NCBI GenBank assembly: GCA_964304625.1
Contig: OZ199838.1
Span: 14,632,001-14,696,000 of the forward strand
DNA length: 64,000 nt
DNA from: Kudoa neothunni
Lineage: Eukaryota; Cnidaria
Direction: 5' to 3'
Shown: piece by piece, positions 9,895 to 26,220 of the stretch
Position numbering within the stretch: the stretch's first letter is position 1
Layout: every line of letters starts with the position of its first letter
Program-made: the position numbers and the translations under genes
The notes under the pieces: model-generated
The model's database searches: none
Told to the model about the DNA's origin: nothing
The model's input: the letters and a program-made list of their open reading frames with translations, nothing else

Positions 9895-11280
9895 TTAAGC
9901 TGAACCACCTGTAGGTGTTAATGGGGTTCCGCAAATAGCCTTGCAATCAACTAAAGTTTTGAAATTATTCAAGTTCATGTCTCTTCCGTTAAATTTAAAC
10001 TCTTTGCATTTCTCGGTCTCTGTTGACGTATGGTCATAAAAATGTCTACTAATTTGATATGTCTCAGTGGTATTTGACGCCCCAGTTTTTGGTAGTAAAC
10101 AAGCTTCAACAGCAGTTAACTGACCAATGTGTCCGACTATATTATATTCTTACACTTTATACAAAATTACGTTCATACTTGCGGGACAGAAACTTGCACA
10201 CAACTCAACAGAAGCAAATATGTTTAATGCACCATCATTAATTTTTGTAGCTTCAGGTACTGTTTTTGACATGAAAGGTAAACATAAAGCTAGGGTTTTA
10301 TTGAAGTAAAAGTACTCTTCTACTTCAGTTATTGTTTGATCTGACGGAACTTGATATGGACCTTCAGCCTCGCATGCGGCAACTTTCTTTTCTATTTGAG
10401 ATAAATATATTATTTAAAACTGTTATATACTTATGCAGGTCTTGACACAGTTTGGCAAATCAGTGAAGAATCCTCTCTTGGCAAGTTTTCCAACAGCAGC
10501 ATAAACGCATCTGTTTCCATCTTTGTGAGGAACAATCCCCATTATCGGTGCATCAGTTTTTACTTCGGGTACAAATTTACAATCGAATTCATTTGGAGTA
10601 GCTGTCATCGTATCAGCTTGTGCTGCAACTGCCATTCCACCGTTTTTGTTATCTGATATCATAATTATAAATAAATAATATTATTTTTTTAATCTTTTAT
10701 TTTAAAAATTTTGTGAAATAATGAGAGAATCACTTTGGCAAGCTTGTTTACATTCCTTTTCTGATTCAAAGTTGTTTGCGTTTCCACCACATCCGTTGTA
10801 TTGGAAGCGGTGACAAGAAGCTGCTTTGCCGTCAACAGAGTTCTTGTTGAAGTACCACCTTGTTAACATTTTATTGCCAGTTAAGCTACAAGCTCCATCT
10901 GCTTTCTCTAACTCACATGCATTAGCTTGTTCTTCAGGTTGGAATTTTACTGTTTGAACATTAACTTTTGAATTATAATAAAGGTAATATACGATGCCCG
11001 TTGCAGGCGGCTCTTGAAACAAAGTTATTGAAATTTCCAAGAGATCCAAGATAGGTAAAAGGTTTGCAAGTGGCATCAGTTTTGTCAATGTACCATCTCT
11101 CGACGGCTGCTTTTGCTTTTAGGTCCTCAGTCGCCAACCAAACTGGTGGTTGACCTGCATCTTTTTCATAAGAAGGTAAAGCTCTCTCTTTACAAAATAG
11201 GTCAATATAAATGGCAAATTAAAGCAGTTACCAGCAGTAACAATCGCTAAGAAAAAAGAAAATAATGAGAATATCAACAT
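9895..11280 (-). CDS. Secreted multi-Kunitz (BPTI-type) protein, five modules
   Basis: Six exons: 11232-11280, 10993-11187, 10734-10949, 10431-10652, 10179-10391 and 9895-10136, giving 378 residues. Introns are 39-81 bp and every junction is phase 1. Exon 1 encodes a signal peptide, MLIFSLFSFFLAIVTA; the ATG at 11280 is preferred over one 72 bp upstream because it gives a clean signal sequence. Each following exon carries one Kunitz-like module. Module 2 is complete, with six cysteines, RWYFNKN, FQYNGCGGNANNF and CKQAC. Module 1 has only two cysteines (RWYIDKTDATCKPF). Modules 3-5 have four each; 4 and 5 lack the pair that braces the reactive loop in BPTI. In module 2 the residue after the second cysteine (P1) is serine and the loop is about four residues longer than in BPTI. 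The family inhibits serine proteases outside the cell; here only module 2 looks able to do so. Confidence 0.88.
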
Positions 11281-14060
11281 AGTATAGTTCACAGTAATGT
11301 AAAAAAGTCGTTTATAAATGATATTAGATATGAATCGTCTCCGTAAAAACATATTCGGTACTCGATTAATTCATAATTTATTAATCTGATTGAGTTACTG
11401 ACATTTTCGAATGGTTTTTAATGTGGACCAAAAAATACGGCTCACACAATGCAAACCTATTTTAATTGAGTGAATATACACTATTAATTTTAGGTAGACA
11501 AATAAAATAGTTTTAAAACAATGTTTAAATATAAAAGAATTGGACTATACCTAATAGAAGTCTATTTAAATTAATTAAATAACTATATATATGTAGTATA
11601 AATCAGAGAATTAATTTTAATATATTTTACGATTATATAATAACCAATTTTATGACGCCTGTGTAAGAATATCTGTTTTATTTGATGCTTCCAACCCGAA
11701 GCAAAAGCTGATGTTAAATTTTTTTTGTTTCACCGTTTTTCAATTAATAAAAATATATTAATTTAATTTTATGGCTTTGAAATAAAAAATATAGATATGG
11801 AGTTTATATCAAATACCAACACGAATTTCCCAGCTTCGCACAGGATTTGGAATATTTTCTTGTATATAAGAACATATATTAGCAATAAAAATAAATGTCA
11901 ATTCTTTCAATTAACCTATAGGAGAAATAAAATAAATCTTGTTTTAAAATATGATACTTTTAAGGACTGAAATGAGGGTAGGTAAAATTAAGATCATTTT
12001 AGAGCGATCACAAAAGCCGTGAAAACTGAATAACTCGATTGTAACTTGCGACAATTAATTTTTATTGCTCAAACTAATATCCCTTTATCCGTCATATTTT
12101 TATACATTGTTTTCTCAACATGACTGCGTACTCTCTTAATATATAAAAAATAATTTTAAGAATTATAAAAAACAGAATTTTAACGGACGCATTAAATCTT
12201 ATTGCTTGAATAAATTTAATGGGTATTTTGGCGAACTTTGAGGACCCAGTCTCAGTACTAAAAGTTTTCACCCATCTGGTTATTACATACTCCATCAATT
12301 CGTCATTAATTTAACAAATTCGCATCCATTCGTGTTATTTAAAGCCATCTATAAAACGCTGACGATGTACATAGTAAGTCAAATACATTAAGTTCCAATG
12401 TATGAAGTGTATTTAAGCACATATCCAAATGGACACATTTACTTTATGTATACAGATAGATAACATTGTTAAATTAACGGTTTATCGAAGCATATAAGGA
12501 AGAATGTTAACTTTAATTGACTATGTCTCTGTAATAAACAGATTTTAGTCCTGTTTATGAAATTGTGTAATTCGTTAAGCAAATTGAAACTGATAAAATC
12601 AACATTATCCAAATGTTTCAGCGGCTTTCAATGGTAAAAGAATTAAAGATTTTTTCCGACATTACAAATTATTAGAAGTTTCTCTGTGTTGGATATATAT
12701 ATTCTTTTATATTTGACTTATGCTCGATATTAATTGTTTTGTGTCGTGTCTTGCAAAAGTGTTTCTATGGCGCTAACCAAGATGAGTGCGAAACAGGATA
12801 CAGCGGGAGACTCAATGAATGAGGGAGCCGAGACAACACTCTGTAAGGTAAAAAATTGACGTACGAGCGCACTTTAGGACATACGCACATACCGACTGTC
12901 CTCTTGTATATATATAAAGATAATTTTAACTAATAGCAATAATGATTTATTATATAACACACAATAATAATTAGTGTATAGCTTTGTTGAATTAATTCCT
13001 CAATTTTTAAAATATATGTGAATATATTCAAATTATGAGAAATTACATGTTAACAACAATCTGTAATGGAGTATAATACGAGCATGCATGTAATAAATTA
13101 CATTATTTCGAATTATTGAATGCATATTACGGTGTTATAATTATTTTTAATTTGTTTTTAAATTAATACGCTATAACATTTTAAAACTATTTTTTAGAAA
13201 ATGTTAAAAATAGAGCCATGTGGGAGTGCAATTTTTGCTCTCGTTCATTTAAATTTTAAATGAACATAGGGCACGACAAAATTAGAGAATTTCTGAGGGG
13301 TTACATTAAAAAGGGCTATTAAATTCAATTAAGATATTGACGGAAATGCTTAAAATATTTTTAGGAATAATTATTTAAAAATAATTAACCGTCTCTTTCC
13401 TGTGGCTCGTTTATCTTTTAGAGATAAAAACTGAAAAATATTTAAAAAATCATACTGCTTTGAAGTAGATATGAATTTAGTTACCAAGTTAAAGGGATTA
13501 ATTAAAAACCATTGAGAATCCTTATTTTAAGGGTTAATAAATCACCAAATTTCGTTTTCGAAGAAAGACGATACCAAATAAAATCGATAAGTTCCTGATA
13601 AAAATTTATAAAATAGGCACTAAGACTTTGATTAGGGTATTTTTTACAAACTTCACCACAGGCGCATCTAACGGATGATACGGCGTTTATGACATCAACA
13701 ATATATACGCATGCGTGTTATAAACAATAGAACTTCCTTCGCGTTTATTAATTCATCTATCTAGTTAAACCTTATTTTACATTCATACTACTTCAACAAT
13801 AAATGTAGATACCTTACTATCGCAAATAAATTAGAAAGAAGCGTTTTTACAATATTTTGAATTATTTTGTATGAGAAATGTCGAATTATTTATGTTTTTT
13901 TTTGAGGATTTTATCGATATAGTCGATGATCTCTTATTTAATACATCCTATTAAATAACGCAATCAAGTGAACTAATATTTATAAGCGACGACTGTCGGA
14001 AAATTTCTCTTATTCCACTAATCTGCCTAGGGACGCTTGTGTTTACCTCAATTTTGCTCG
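11281..14060. other. Gene-poor stretch with repeat copy B
   Basis: Upstream region of the Kunitz gene followed by repeat material (11890-12920). A possible short coding start at 12768 (MALTKMSAKQDTAGDS) precedes a donor-like GTAAAA, but I could not connect it to any downstream exon. No RNA gene seen. Confidence 0.4.
11890..12920 (+). repeat. Interspersed repeat family, copy B
   Basis: Shares with copy A the landmarks TTAACCTATAGGAGAAAT (near 11910) and CAAATTGAAACTGATAAAAT (near 12580), then AGAAGTTTCTCTGTG (12675). Shares with copy C, in opposite orientation, GTATTTAAGCACA followed by TCCAAATGGA (12408-12435), CAGATAGATAA (12455) and ACATACCGACTGTCCTC (12888). The three copies suggest one family of roughly 1 kb. 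Confidence 0.45.
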
Positions 14061-14401
14061 ATGTCTGAAGTAAAATTGATTTTTACATGAATTCTATTCT
14101 AAGACTGAAATAGGAATTCGTTAAATACGCTGAAGAGGTTAAAAAATTGTCTAAAAAGCCAACCGATGATCAACTTCTTGAGTTGTATGCACTCTATAAG
14201 CAAGTTACCGTCGGCGACTGCAATACAAGTTTATTTTTCTCATTTTTGCTTTTTAAAATTTAAAAAGATAGTCCTGGAATGCTAAACTTTAAAGATAAAG
14301 CCAAGTGGAATGCATGGAAGTCCAAAGCTGGTGTGTCCAAGAGTCAAGCTGAGGGACAATACATTAGTTTTGCAAAAAGCCTCATTGAGAATGATTCCTA
14401 A
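14061..14401 (+). CDS. ACBP: Acyl-CoA-binding protein
   Basis: Cytosolic carrier of long-chain acyl-CoA esters. Three exons, 14061-14069, 14114-14228 and 14268-14401 (introns 44 and 39 bp), encode 85 residues, the usual length of free-standing ACBP. The first exon is only MSE. The four-helix-bundle signatures follow in order: [51 protein letters not shown] and AGQY-like [11 protein letters not shown]. The tyrosine and lysine ligands of the CoA group (ALYKQ, KAKW) are present. The cysteine in GDCNT replaces the more common V/I; otherwise nothing is unusual. DBI is the vertebrate name. Confidence 0.95.
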
Positions 14402-14990
14402 CCTTTGCACATATATAAATATATAGCCGTCTTATTAACGTGCATAGATATAATTTCTTGAATTAACATTTCGATCTGTCGTATACGAAATAACGTTTAA
14501 TATTTCACCTCAAACCAATGAGTTTTTTATTATTTCATGTGCATAAATAATGTGATCTATGTGTAAATTAAAATCAAAACTATGCGCATGGTTTTATTAT
14601 CGTCATTTCTCAACTGGATTTTTTAATACAAATAAATTTCGAGTGCCCGGAAAATTTGGGCCCAGCCATTTTCTTTCCAGATGGCGAGATTCTGTTTAAT
14701 TGAACACATGCATTTGTGTATGCGTGTCATAGTTTTTGTATACTTCCAAAAACTTATTTACGTATTTACTTATTTAATATCAGTTTTTACTACATTATTT
14801 TAACCGAATTAATATACATGATTTATAATTCAGTATATAGGTGTATTCTTGAATTAATAATTAAAAAACTCTAAGAGAAAGCAGTAGATAATGATAAAAA
14901 CATAATATATATATATATGCATGTAGGATTAATCCACAATTTTGACACTGAGAATTCAATATTATTATAATTCTACTTCAGTTGATCGTA
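14402..14990. other. Intergenic, AT-rich
   Basis: Spacer between ACBP and the convergent unrecognised gene, including an (AT)n run near 14908. Nothing else seen. Confidence 0.5.
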
Positions 14991-15775
14991 TTAAACACAA
15001 TTCGTAAAATGTCTTTTAGCAAAGCTACTAGCTATCTTTAAAATAATCTCTTCATTAAAATCGGGATTCCTTGATTTTTCGATGTATTTTTTCAAATTCG
15101 AAAAAACGTTTGTTATTTTTTGATCCTTGATTTCTAATATTTCCCCTCCTCTCTGTAAGTGATTCAATATCAACTTTATTTGAAATCTCCAGAATGTCCA
15201 CATGTTTGATAAACTCTCCAATTTCTTTTTACTATCAAGATTCACATATTCTGATTCTGTTGCCCTTCGATAACAACACCTAAGTATTTCATTTGAATAT
15301 TTATTTTTAAAGAAATACGATTAGTAAGTCAACAGTAAAATATAAAAACCTTTGTTTATTGTTCCCGAACTTCTCATTTATTAATGAAAATGAGTGATAC
15401 ACTATCACAACTATTTGTTTTATCCCCTCTGGGGCCTTTTATTTTTGTGGTGATTGTTATATCCCTAGAGATTAAGCAATAAACATAATTAATTTACCGC
15501 TCACATTGAGGGATTATATATTATATTCTCCTAGTTATCGTATTTTGAGTTAACGCGTGCCTCTTTCTTAGCGTAAATTTGCAACTATTTACAGTGATAC
15601 CAACACAACGGCAACTTTTCAAATAGGAACCACAAAGTGATTCATTATTTAATAATGTGCCATTCCTGAATTTCTCATTAAGGGCAGTCGAATATTCATC
15701 TACGGATATTTTATATAATGTTCGACTGTAACATAAAAATTCCAAATAATCTTTAGTGTCAATCTTGGGGCTCAT
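14991..15775 (-). CDS. Unrecognised 198-aa protein
   Basis: I do not recognise this protein. A phase-consistent model has four exons, 15555-15775, 15401-15464, 15350-15372 and 14991-15279. The first and last are well supported as long frames with non-random composition; the two small middle exons are chosen by splice sites and phase only. The N-terminal part reads MSPKIDTKDYLEFL with a run of cysteines later (SCRCVGITVNSC). The C-terminal 80 residues look helical and charged, with NMWTFWRFQIKLIL and a lysine-rich tail ending HFTNCV. No signal peptide or membrane segment. It is divergent with the SWI/SNF ATPase gene at 16260, with 484 bp between starts, so the two may share a control region. 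Confidence 0.4.
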
Positions 15776-16259
15776 TAATTCAACTTTCACATCGACGCAT
15801 TTTATGACAAGTTTTTAAAAGAATATTACATTCAAAATTTTCTCCAAAATAACTAATGAATGCATAAAAAAACATCAAAAATATCTTTAAACAATTTATA
15901 AGCTTAATTTAACCAAAAGAAACCGAATGCAGCCCATTTAATCACCGACGCACACCAAAACTCATTTATTATCCGAGGCATTATCTAAAAATACTTATTC
16001 TTATAATTTACTCCCAAAAATTTTATAATAATGCCCCAACAACTTTCGAATTTTTGATATCAACTAAGAATGAAAAATTGGCGGCACTTCCAAATGTCGT
16101 AAAACCATTCGGTTGAAATCGTTTTAATTGAACAGGGCACTAAATGTCTACGTTACGAAATGACTCCTTTTTCTGCGCCGAAAATCTTCAAAAAATAGGA
16201 CAAGTTAGATTTTTGTCTCGTTGAGCATTATTTCAGTTATAGTTTAGTTGATTCAAATT
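15776..16259. promoter_or_regulatory. Shared upstream region of two divergent genes
   Basis: 484 bp between the start of the unrecognised minus-strand gene and the ATG of the SWI/SNF ATPase. No motif stands out; the promoter role is inferred from position only. Confidence 0.3.
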
Positions 16260-20391
<4,132 letters not shown>

Positions 20392-22483
20392 CTATTTCCA
20401 AAATGCCCCATTTTTATCACTCAACGCCTTCCTTATATTGTGATATTATGTAGGTAATGAGGAATATTCTCAATGTGTTATTATTTCATCAGCGAAAAAA
20501 CCTGTTAACTCATCATGGTTAATTTTTACCTTTACATATTATTTTATCCTTTGTATGTATAAAGTTTATATATATATATATAAAGGAGGACTGTCGGTAT
20601 GTGTGTTTGTGTGTGTGCCCATGGCTGGCAGGGCTTGAATTTTTATGATCATCTTGGGTTTTATTGAAACTCGGTAAACATTAAGGAATAACACAATTTG
20701 TTTATGTACGGCATTAATATTTATATTTTTAATGATGTATCCTATTCAGATTATATCATGCAGCAGCGCTTCCCAACTAAAATTGAACTCTTACCTGCTT
20801 GCATACGATAAGGTGTGGTGTAACCGACTCAAAATTTCTCACAAATTATTTCTTATTATGGTCGAATCTCGCACCCCAAGTCCACAGCCCACACCCTTGG
20901 GATGCGGGAGCCGTTGTCATGCAGGGTTTAACATTCGCGATATTATACGACAACACATTATTAGAAAATTTAAACGTTATTTCAAAATATATTTTGAATT
21001 ATGAAGTAATTAATTGTGAGTGTATTGATCTACACGAGACATTAAGTATGAGTTAGTGCTCGTGCCAAAACATCGCAAACATACAACGATAAATTTGAAT
21101 TTAATGTCTGAGGACGTAATTGTTGAATCGGAAGAAGGTTAAAAACTTTTATTGATGCGATTTTATTTTTAGTTTACTTTAAAGTAATGTTTTTCTCGGC
21201 CTTGGGTTTTTTTAAACTCCGCTGGCAGCCCTTCGTGTGTTCGCAAGTACGCATATGTGGTAAAGAATTTTCCTTATAGATAGAAATTTATGGAACTTTT
21301 AATAGTTTAAGATAATTTAAAAATTAATGTAGGAAACTGTGTTGTCCTCGATGTTAGTTTTGTTAAGTGGATTAAGTGTTTCAGTAATAGGATTATATTT
21401 GTTTAATCATGGCAACGCTTATGTACACCGAACTTCCGCAAGTTATTTCAAATGTTTTTAGTGGATAAATCTTATATCGTTTATCTATCTGTACATTTAA
21501 AATAAATGTTCCATTTGGACGTGTGCTTAAATACGTTTCTTCTTTTTGGAACTTTTAATATATTTGGTTTGAAAAGCATACCTTAAAAATTCTATAAGTG
21601 GCATTTAATATAGCAAAAATATGAAAATTTTCTAAATTAATGAAGAATTGGAAGCGTACGTTGTATTCAGATGGATTCCATCCTTACATACTGAAACTAG
21701 GTTCCTAAATTTCATTATAGCGACCGTTAAACTTAATTTTAAGCAATAAGAGTTAATGTATAGATTGAAATCTTACTTTATCTAATTATTTAATTATTTT
21801 TGGTCATAATAAGAAACTATACAACGGTTTCGAGGAAAGTGTATACAAAAATGTGTCGGATAAAGACATCAATGTGAGCAATAAAAATTAATCATCGTAA
21901 GTTATTATCGAGTTATTCAGGCTTTTCTACTTGCATAATCTCTCCAAAATGATCTCAGTTTTTTACTGTGCCCATCACAGTCGTTAAAAGTGATATTTAA
22001 AAAAATAGATTTATTTAATTTCTCCTCGGGGCTACTCAAGTGTCTGATATTTCATTATTTTTTGACCGTATTCTTCTATGATGAAATTTTCGCAATCCCG
22101 CGCGAATGTGGGAAGTTCGTGCTAGTTCACTATATATATAACCTCGCGTTATTTGTGTATGTAATCACGACGAAATATCTCTCGAAAATTCTATTTCGAT
22201 AATATTAATTTTTAAATCATTTTATAAGAGGGAAATTTTAAATAATTATTTTGTTCATAACAAATTAAATATTTTGGAGTCTTAATTTTTACTAATATAA
22301 GAAAAAACGATATTATAGCTTTAATATCGAATCACAGGAACACAAATCAAGGCTATCGCTAACACCAATTAGTTTTACGTTGCTACAAAAAAAGTCCTCT
22401 TCAACAGCGAATACTTACGTGAAATGAAAATGATTTCTTTTCCTTGCACCTATCAATTTTTGTCATAGAAATCAAAGGTAATA
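20392..22483. other. Gene-free stretch with repeat copy C
   Basis: No supported gene. Frames at 20730-21060 overlap in two phases and read nothing familiar. CAGCGCTTCCCAACTAAAAT at 20762 vaguely resembles a hAT tip. Confidence 0.4.
20568..21540 (-). repeat. Interspersed repeat family, copy C (inverted)
   Basis: On the minus strand it carries GTATTTAAGCACA then GTCCAAATGGA (21535 downward), CAGATAGATAA (near 21495), and at its far end ACATACCGACAGTCCTCC followed by a TATATA run (20605 to 20568), the same three landmarks in the same order as copy B at 12408-12920. Confidence 0.45.
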
Positions 22484-24839
22484 CAGTCAACAACGGTTGT
22501 TGCGTAGGTGGATATTTCGCACTTTTCGTTGTCATTATTTTATCGTTTTGTAAAGTGCAATTCTATCTTATAAGTGTTTAAGCTATTAAGGAAATATTTT
22601 GAATTATTTTTATATTTATAAATTTTATCCATGTGTACAAATGTATTAGTACTATGGTTTCCTTACAGGATTACATGTTGTTATTTTAATCTGAGTAGAT
22701 TCGTTGATTTTAAACTATAATTGTTGGTCATTGTACATAAATCAAAAAACTATGATGATAACACACATAAATTTACGCTTTTACTATTAGATTGTTTTAG
22801 GGTTAAATTATCTCCATTTTATTGCAAAAAAAATAATAATATAAATACAGAATAAATTTCTTCATTAGAGCATAATTTTAATTGCTGATCAAGATAAAAA
22901 AATATTTTTATAATATTTAATGTTATTGATGTAATTACGACAGATGGATAATGTTAACAATGTGGATGACGTTTAAATATTTTATATAAAAACTCTGAGC
23001 TTAATTACTAAAACAAATTGACTTCTTTGATGAACATATCTCCGAGATCCTAAATCGATGATCAAATTGATGTTGAATAAAATATACATGATCCGATAGA
23101 ATCTTTGAAGAATCTTACCAACAACAATCAGGATAACAATATAATTAAATTTTATTTTCCTTCGATTTAATGAATCATCTAAAATCAATTTTTATTGATT
23201 GATAATAAACTAAAGTGTCTATTCTCTAAAATTTGCAAGATACGTATATAAAGGTGCGAACGGATTAACAAATTCGTTTAAACCTTACATAAAATATTAA
23301 AACGATATAATACCAAAATAATCCACGCGTATAACATTTTATTAAAATTATCATACTCTTCATTAATTTCGAAACATTACTAAGTTTTGTTTTTGTGTCT
23401 GCGCAATCTAGCGCCTGTATGGAGCAGAAGTTTTATTTTTTATTTCCTGAAATCTATATTTTATTTTTATGTAACTCCTAGTAAAATATTTCTTTAGGAA
23501 AGTAAGATTTTCGACGATGAATTAACTTTTAAACAATTTGGGGAAATTCTACAATGATACATTTAACTCTCAATACGTTTGTTGATCATTATGATGAAAG
23601 TAATTTAGAAAAAGTTATATATTCCTGTTCAACCTTTTTTTAATAAATTTATTATAGGTGTTGTATTTTTCATTATAAATAACGTATAGATTAATACTAT
23701 TATAATGTGGGGAACAACGGTTTAAAAAATCCGATGGTAGATATCTTCCAATATTAATTACATATCTTTTAAATTTAGCTATTGAAAACCGTTAAAAAAA
23801 TTTATAAACTAAAGAATCATTATTGATTATTGAAAATGATGTTTAATTGTGAAAATTTGAAAATTTTAGTAGTGTAACTAAAAAAATTTTTACATACTGA
23901 AAACGGGCCTATAATAATAAATGACAAGTATTAAAAAGTGAATAATATATTGGAACAAATTGCATTTTTTGGATTCAGATATGTTTTTTTGCGTCACAAT
24001 TAAAAATAATTATTTTTAAATATGTATTTTATAAAAATATTTTATTGCGTTCTTCAACTGTAATAATATCTAATTGCATCATTGTTAAAAAAATGGAAAT
24101 GAATATAAATAAATATAAAATATTATATAAGATGAAATCACAAACTTCAAAATTAAATTAAACGTAAGATATAACTTCATTCCAAGCACGCGCACATCCA
24201 CATATGCCATGGTTCTAATGTATATTTTTTGCTTTTCTTACCCAACCAAACCTTGGTAAATCTAAATCTGTTCATAATTTAATTCCCAAAATTAGATTTT
24301 AAAGAAAAATTTATCGAAAATTAATTCAGAAGGAATACCGTTCTAGATACACAAGACGATCAAGTTTGTCTTTAATTCTCAACTATGAATGTTTTAATAA
24401 ATCAAATAAGGTGGTTATATCATTATTAATCAATTAGATCATGGAAAACATGTGAGATTATAGAATCTTGTTTTTATTCTTATAAGAAAAATCTATCTAT
24501 TTGAAATGAAAATTATCAATATGATGCTAATCACAATGAAAATGAGCACATCACGTATGTATTAAACGCGGAAAAACGGAAGAATTCTATCTCAGAAATA
24601 CGCTGACGCATTATAACTTAAGACCCAAATGTATTGAATGATTTCTATCCAATGATGGATAGGATATCTGATATTGTAAAATATACCTAGGAGTGTACTT
24701 TTACAACAATGTTTCCAAAAAATGAATGTTAATTAGTTTGTTTAACAGAAAATTGAGTTTTATATTTCATGCGCACAGAATGTGCATTTTGCACTTTTTA
24801 GGGAATGGCAAAAAGGTGTGCGATAACTGTTGTTGACTG
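22484..24839. mobile_element. Candidate TIR element, 2.4 kb, no ORF
   Basis: CAGTCAACAACGGTT at 22484-22498 matches the complement of 24825-24839 at 14 of 15 positions, with weaker similarity continuing inward (17 of 22). TA precedes the left end and TG follows the right, so a TA target duplication with one change is possible. TIRs starting CAGT with a TA target suit the Tc1/mariner or pogo groups. No transposase frame is present; a decayed or non-autonomous copy, or a chance pair, are the options. Confidence 0.45.
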
Positions 24840-24884
24840 TGTAACGTATGAATTATAAGGGTTGTGACCCAGCAACCATGGGTG

Positions 24885-24960
24885 CGCAATCGAGTGCAAT
24901 GCGGTATGGCACCATCGCCTTTTAATGCAAAGAACCCAGGTTCGAATCCCGGTCAAGACT
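24885..24960 (+). repeat. tRNA-like remnant (tRNA pseudogene or SINE head)
   Basis: Contains a good internal B box (GGTTCGAATCC at 24939-24949), a T-arm that pairs at four of five positions, an A-box-like GCAATGCGGTATGGC and a CTTTTAA loop that would give a lysine TTT anticodon. The seven bases after the T-arm (TCAAGAC) find no acceptor-stem partner upstream, and the anticodon stem does not pair properly. It is therefore not an intact tRNA gene. Confidence 0.5.
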
Positions 24961-25668
24961 TCGTGTTACAAGCTGTAATCGCACTGTTTAATTATTATTT
25001 CATGAAAAAGATATATTTAATTCAGAACCTCTGTTAGTTTTAGCCGCATTAAAAAGAAAAAAAAGGCTGCAATTTCTTTATACTCATCACTCCAAATTAT
25101 CATACTTCGAGTTCTAAAAATCTTGTCACCAACGGACTATACGAAATGTGGTCCCTTAACTCTTAATTCAATAATCCTTTACTACCTTTAAATTTAATCC
25201 TACGAAAATATGTGATATGTACATAAGATTTTTATATTTTTTTTATAAGAAAGTTTATTCGTTTAAATTTGTTATAATACCACTAATACCATTGATTAAA
25301 AATATAACTATCCACGCACGCGCAGAATACAAATTAAAATTTTTGCTTGTGATATAATATCATATTAAACATAAAAATATGAATAAACGTAAAAATATTA
25401 AATTTAAAATTATCATTCTTAATAAATTTAATTCAAAAGCTCATGAAATGAATACCAAAAATTTCGGTTTAGATTTATAATAGGAAAAATCAAGTCATAA
25501 AATTTAAAAACATAAAAAAATGAACTTACCGATATCATTAATTCCTAGAAATTATATCTTTGAATAAGTACACCATCTAATATAATAAATTTCGATATTT
25601 TAAAGAAATAAATAAACAAATTGAGAATGAAGTTAAAATTTAAAAAGAATGCGCGCGTCGTTTTAAGC
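24961..25668. other. Intergenic, nothing recognised
   Basis: AT-rich spacer leading to the mL53 gene. Confidence 0.5.
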
Positions 25669-26220
25669 ATGAAGGCGATTCGTCCTAACTATTTGCTTCG
25701 TTTTGATTTACGTGCGATTTTACAAATAACAATCAAATATAGCGTGTTTGATGTCACATCTATATATTATTCGTATTTTTCAATTATATAAATTATTGCG
25801 ATAACAGTCGCATAATGATACAATTTCCTGTTCTCTAGGCTACTCTATGATTTTTGTACAACCAAAGAACGGTTAGTTACCAATTCAAATACTATTATCA
25901 AATTAGAGCACAACAAAACGACAGGAAATGCATTTGCTGAATTCAAATTCAGTGAATATTCATCTCTTTATCAAAAATTATTTTATGGAATTTAGCCGAT
26001 GGATCTATTTTGCGTTTTGATGATAATCATCCACACCTACTTAATATGACGGACGCATTTGCTAAGCATGCCTACAAGTATTATACTCCGCTTCCAGTTG
26101 TAAAGGGCAAGGTAATTTCGCCTAAATAAATCAAACATTATTGAATTGATGATTCTAATATTCATTTTTAAGGCAAAAACAAAGATGGTCACTTTTAAAA
26201 AAGCAGATAAATCCAAATAA
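25669..26220 (+). CDS. MRPL53: Mitochondrial large-ribosomal-subunit protein mL53
   Basis: Four exons, 25669-25745, 25839-25951, 25996-26111 and 26173-26220, encode 117 residues (human mL53 has 112). The match is gapless over the best-conserved part: TNSN aligns with TNLN, and FTDGSILRF plus the later LLNMTDAFAKHAY aligns with FGDGHRLIM and ALEMLTAFASHI. The distance from the N-terminal RP to that block also fits (39 versus 38 residues). The N-terminus MKAIRPNYLLRFDLRA is basic, as expected for mitochondrial import. A lysine-rich tail, FKKADKSK, ends the protein. A shorter model with acceptor at 25876 also keeps phase but loses the N-terminal length match. mL53 is poorly conserved, so the name is likely rather than certain. 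Confidence 0.7.

Noticed and set aside
12768-12850. Possible first exon starting MALTKMSAKQD before a GTAAAA
   Set aside because: No downstream exon could be connected, and it lies within repeat copy B.
20732-21056. Frames of 85-90 codons after the SWI/SNF gene as a bromodomain or other exon
   Set aside because: Translations contain no bromodomain motif and two phases overlap, as in non-coding repeat sequence.
24885-24960. Functional lysine tRNA (TTT)
   Set aside because: Acceptor and anticodon stems do not pair.
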